A DNA stretch of 6,761 bases from an uncultured Porphyromonas sp. GTDB taxonomy: Bacteria > Bacteroidota > Bacteroidia > Bacteroidales > Porphyromonadaceae. The stretch covers positions 1 through 6,761 of the forward strand of contig CAMFNC010000202.1 in the NCBI GenBank assembly GCA_945965245.1. Reading direction: 5' to 3'. The notes below the pieces were generated by a model. It was not told where the DNA came from, searched no databases, and saw only the letters and a program-made list of their open reading frames with translations. The position numbers and the translations under genes are program-made. Shown here one piece after another: positions 6,653 to 6,761 of the stretch (its first letter is position 1; each line of letters begins with the position of its first letter).

Positions 6653-6694
6653 CCTCAAAAATATAAAGTTCACTAAAAATATCCTCAAAAATAT
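6653..6694 (+). repeat. 12-bp direct repeat upstream of the tRNA promoter
   Basis: CCTCAAAAATAT occurs at 6653-6664 and 6683-6694, 30 bp apart start to start. A third AAAAATAT lies between them at 6675-6682. The second full copy runs into the -33 element of the tRNA promoter. The A-tracts could act as an UP-like or curved-DNA element for strong tRNA transcription; chance in AT-rich DNA is also possible. Confidence 0.5.
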
Positions 6695-6724
6695 TGCACA
6701 ATAAAAAAAATGGTGTTATCTTTG
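6694..6724 (+). promoter_or_regulatory. Bacteroidota-type promoter of the tRNA gene
   Basis: TTG at 6694-6696 (-33) and TATCTTTG at 6717-6724 (-7, matching TAnnTTTG) are separated by 20 bp, the spacing typical of the principal sigma factor in Bacteroidota. Transcription should begin around 6729-6732, about 10 nt before the tRNA. Its own promoter suggests a tRNA unit independent of the genes to the left. Confidence 0.8.
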
Positions 6725-6741
6725 CATCGCTAAAGAAAATA

Positions 6742-6761
6742 GGGCCTATAGCTCAGCTGGT
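6742..6761 (+). tRNA. tRNA gene, 5' fragment (probably tRNA-Ile)
   Basis: The last 20 bases read as the start of a tRNA: acceptor strand GGGCCTA (6742-6748), then T8 and A9, then the D-stem strand GCTC (6751-6754) and loop AGCTGGT, with A14 and the GG pair (residues 18-19) correctly placed. The window ends in the D-loop, so the anticodon is not visible. The GGGCCTA start resembles tRNA-Ile(GAU) of Bacteroidales, but identity rests on memory of that acceptor sequence. tRNA-Ala is a less likely alternative. Confidence 0.85.

Overview
The window looks like chromosomal DNA from a member of the Bacteroidota, most likely order Bacteroidales. Four things point there: a GLPGLI-family protein paired with an outer-membrane beta-barrel protein carrying a carboxypeptidase-regulatory-like N-terminal domain; TAnnTTTG-type promoter -7 elements; genes without clear Shine-Dalgarno sequences; and several exported proteins cleaved just before Gln. 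I do not assign a genus. All supported genes lie on the + strand.

Layout. (1) Positions 1-1181 hold the 3' part of a gene for an exported tetratricopeptide-repeat (TPR) protein whose start lies before the window. (2) Positions 1175-1338 hold an imperfect duplication with a 90-bp period that begins at the TPR stop codon. Its second copy ends in a clean intrinsic terminator and its first copy in a decayed version of the same hairpin. (3) Positions 1460-5016 hold a tight two-gene unit, a GLPGLI-family periplasmic protein followed by a large outer-membrane barrel, joined by a TAATG stop/start overlap and closed by a strong terminator at 5022-5083. (4) Positions 5084-5252 are a regulatory-looking intergenic stretch with a 25-bp inverted repeat made of two operator-like dyads, then a promoter-like site with another small dyad. 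(5) Positions 5253-6639 hold a ten-helix transporter of the bile acid:sodium symporter (BASS) superfamily and, 16 bp later, a small DUF695-family protein. (6) Positions 6694-6761 hold a good Bacteroidota promoter driving a tRNA gene, probably tRNA-Ile, cut off by the window end after 20 nt.

How the parts work together. The GLPGLI/barrel pair is the most system-like element. Both products should leave the cytoplasm, one to the periplasm or envelope and one to the outer membrane, and they are probably translated as a unit. The family is recognisable but I know of no established function, so a joint envelope or transport role is inference. The transporter and DUF695 gene are probably co-transcribed from the 5206-5213 promoter, with no visible functional link. 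No mobile element, CRISPR array, phage gene or defence gene was seen.
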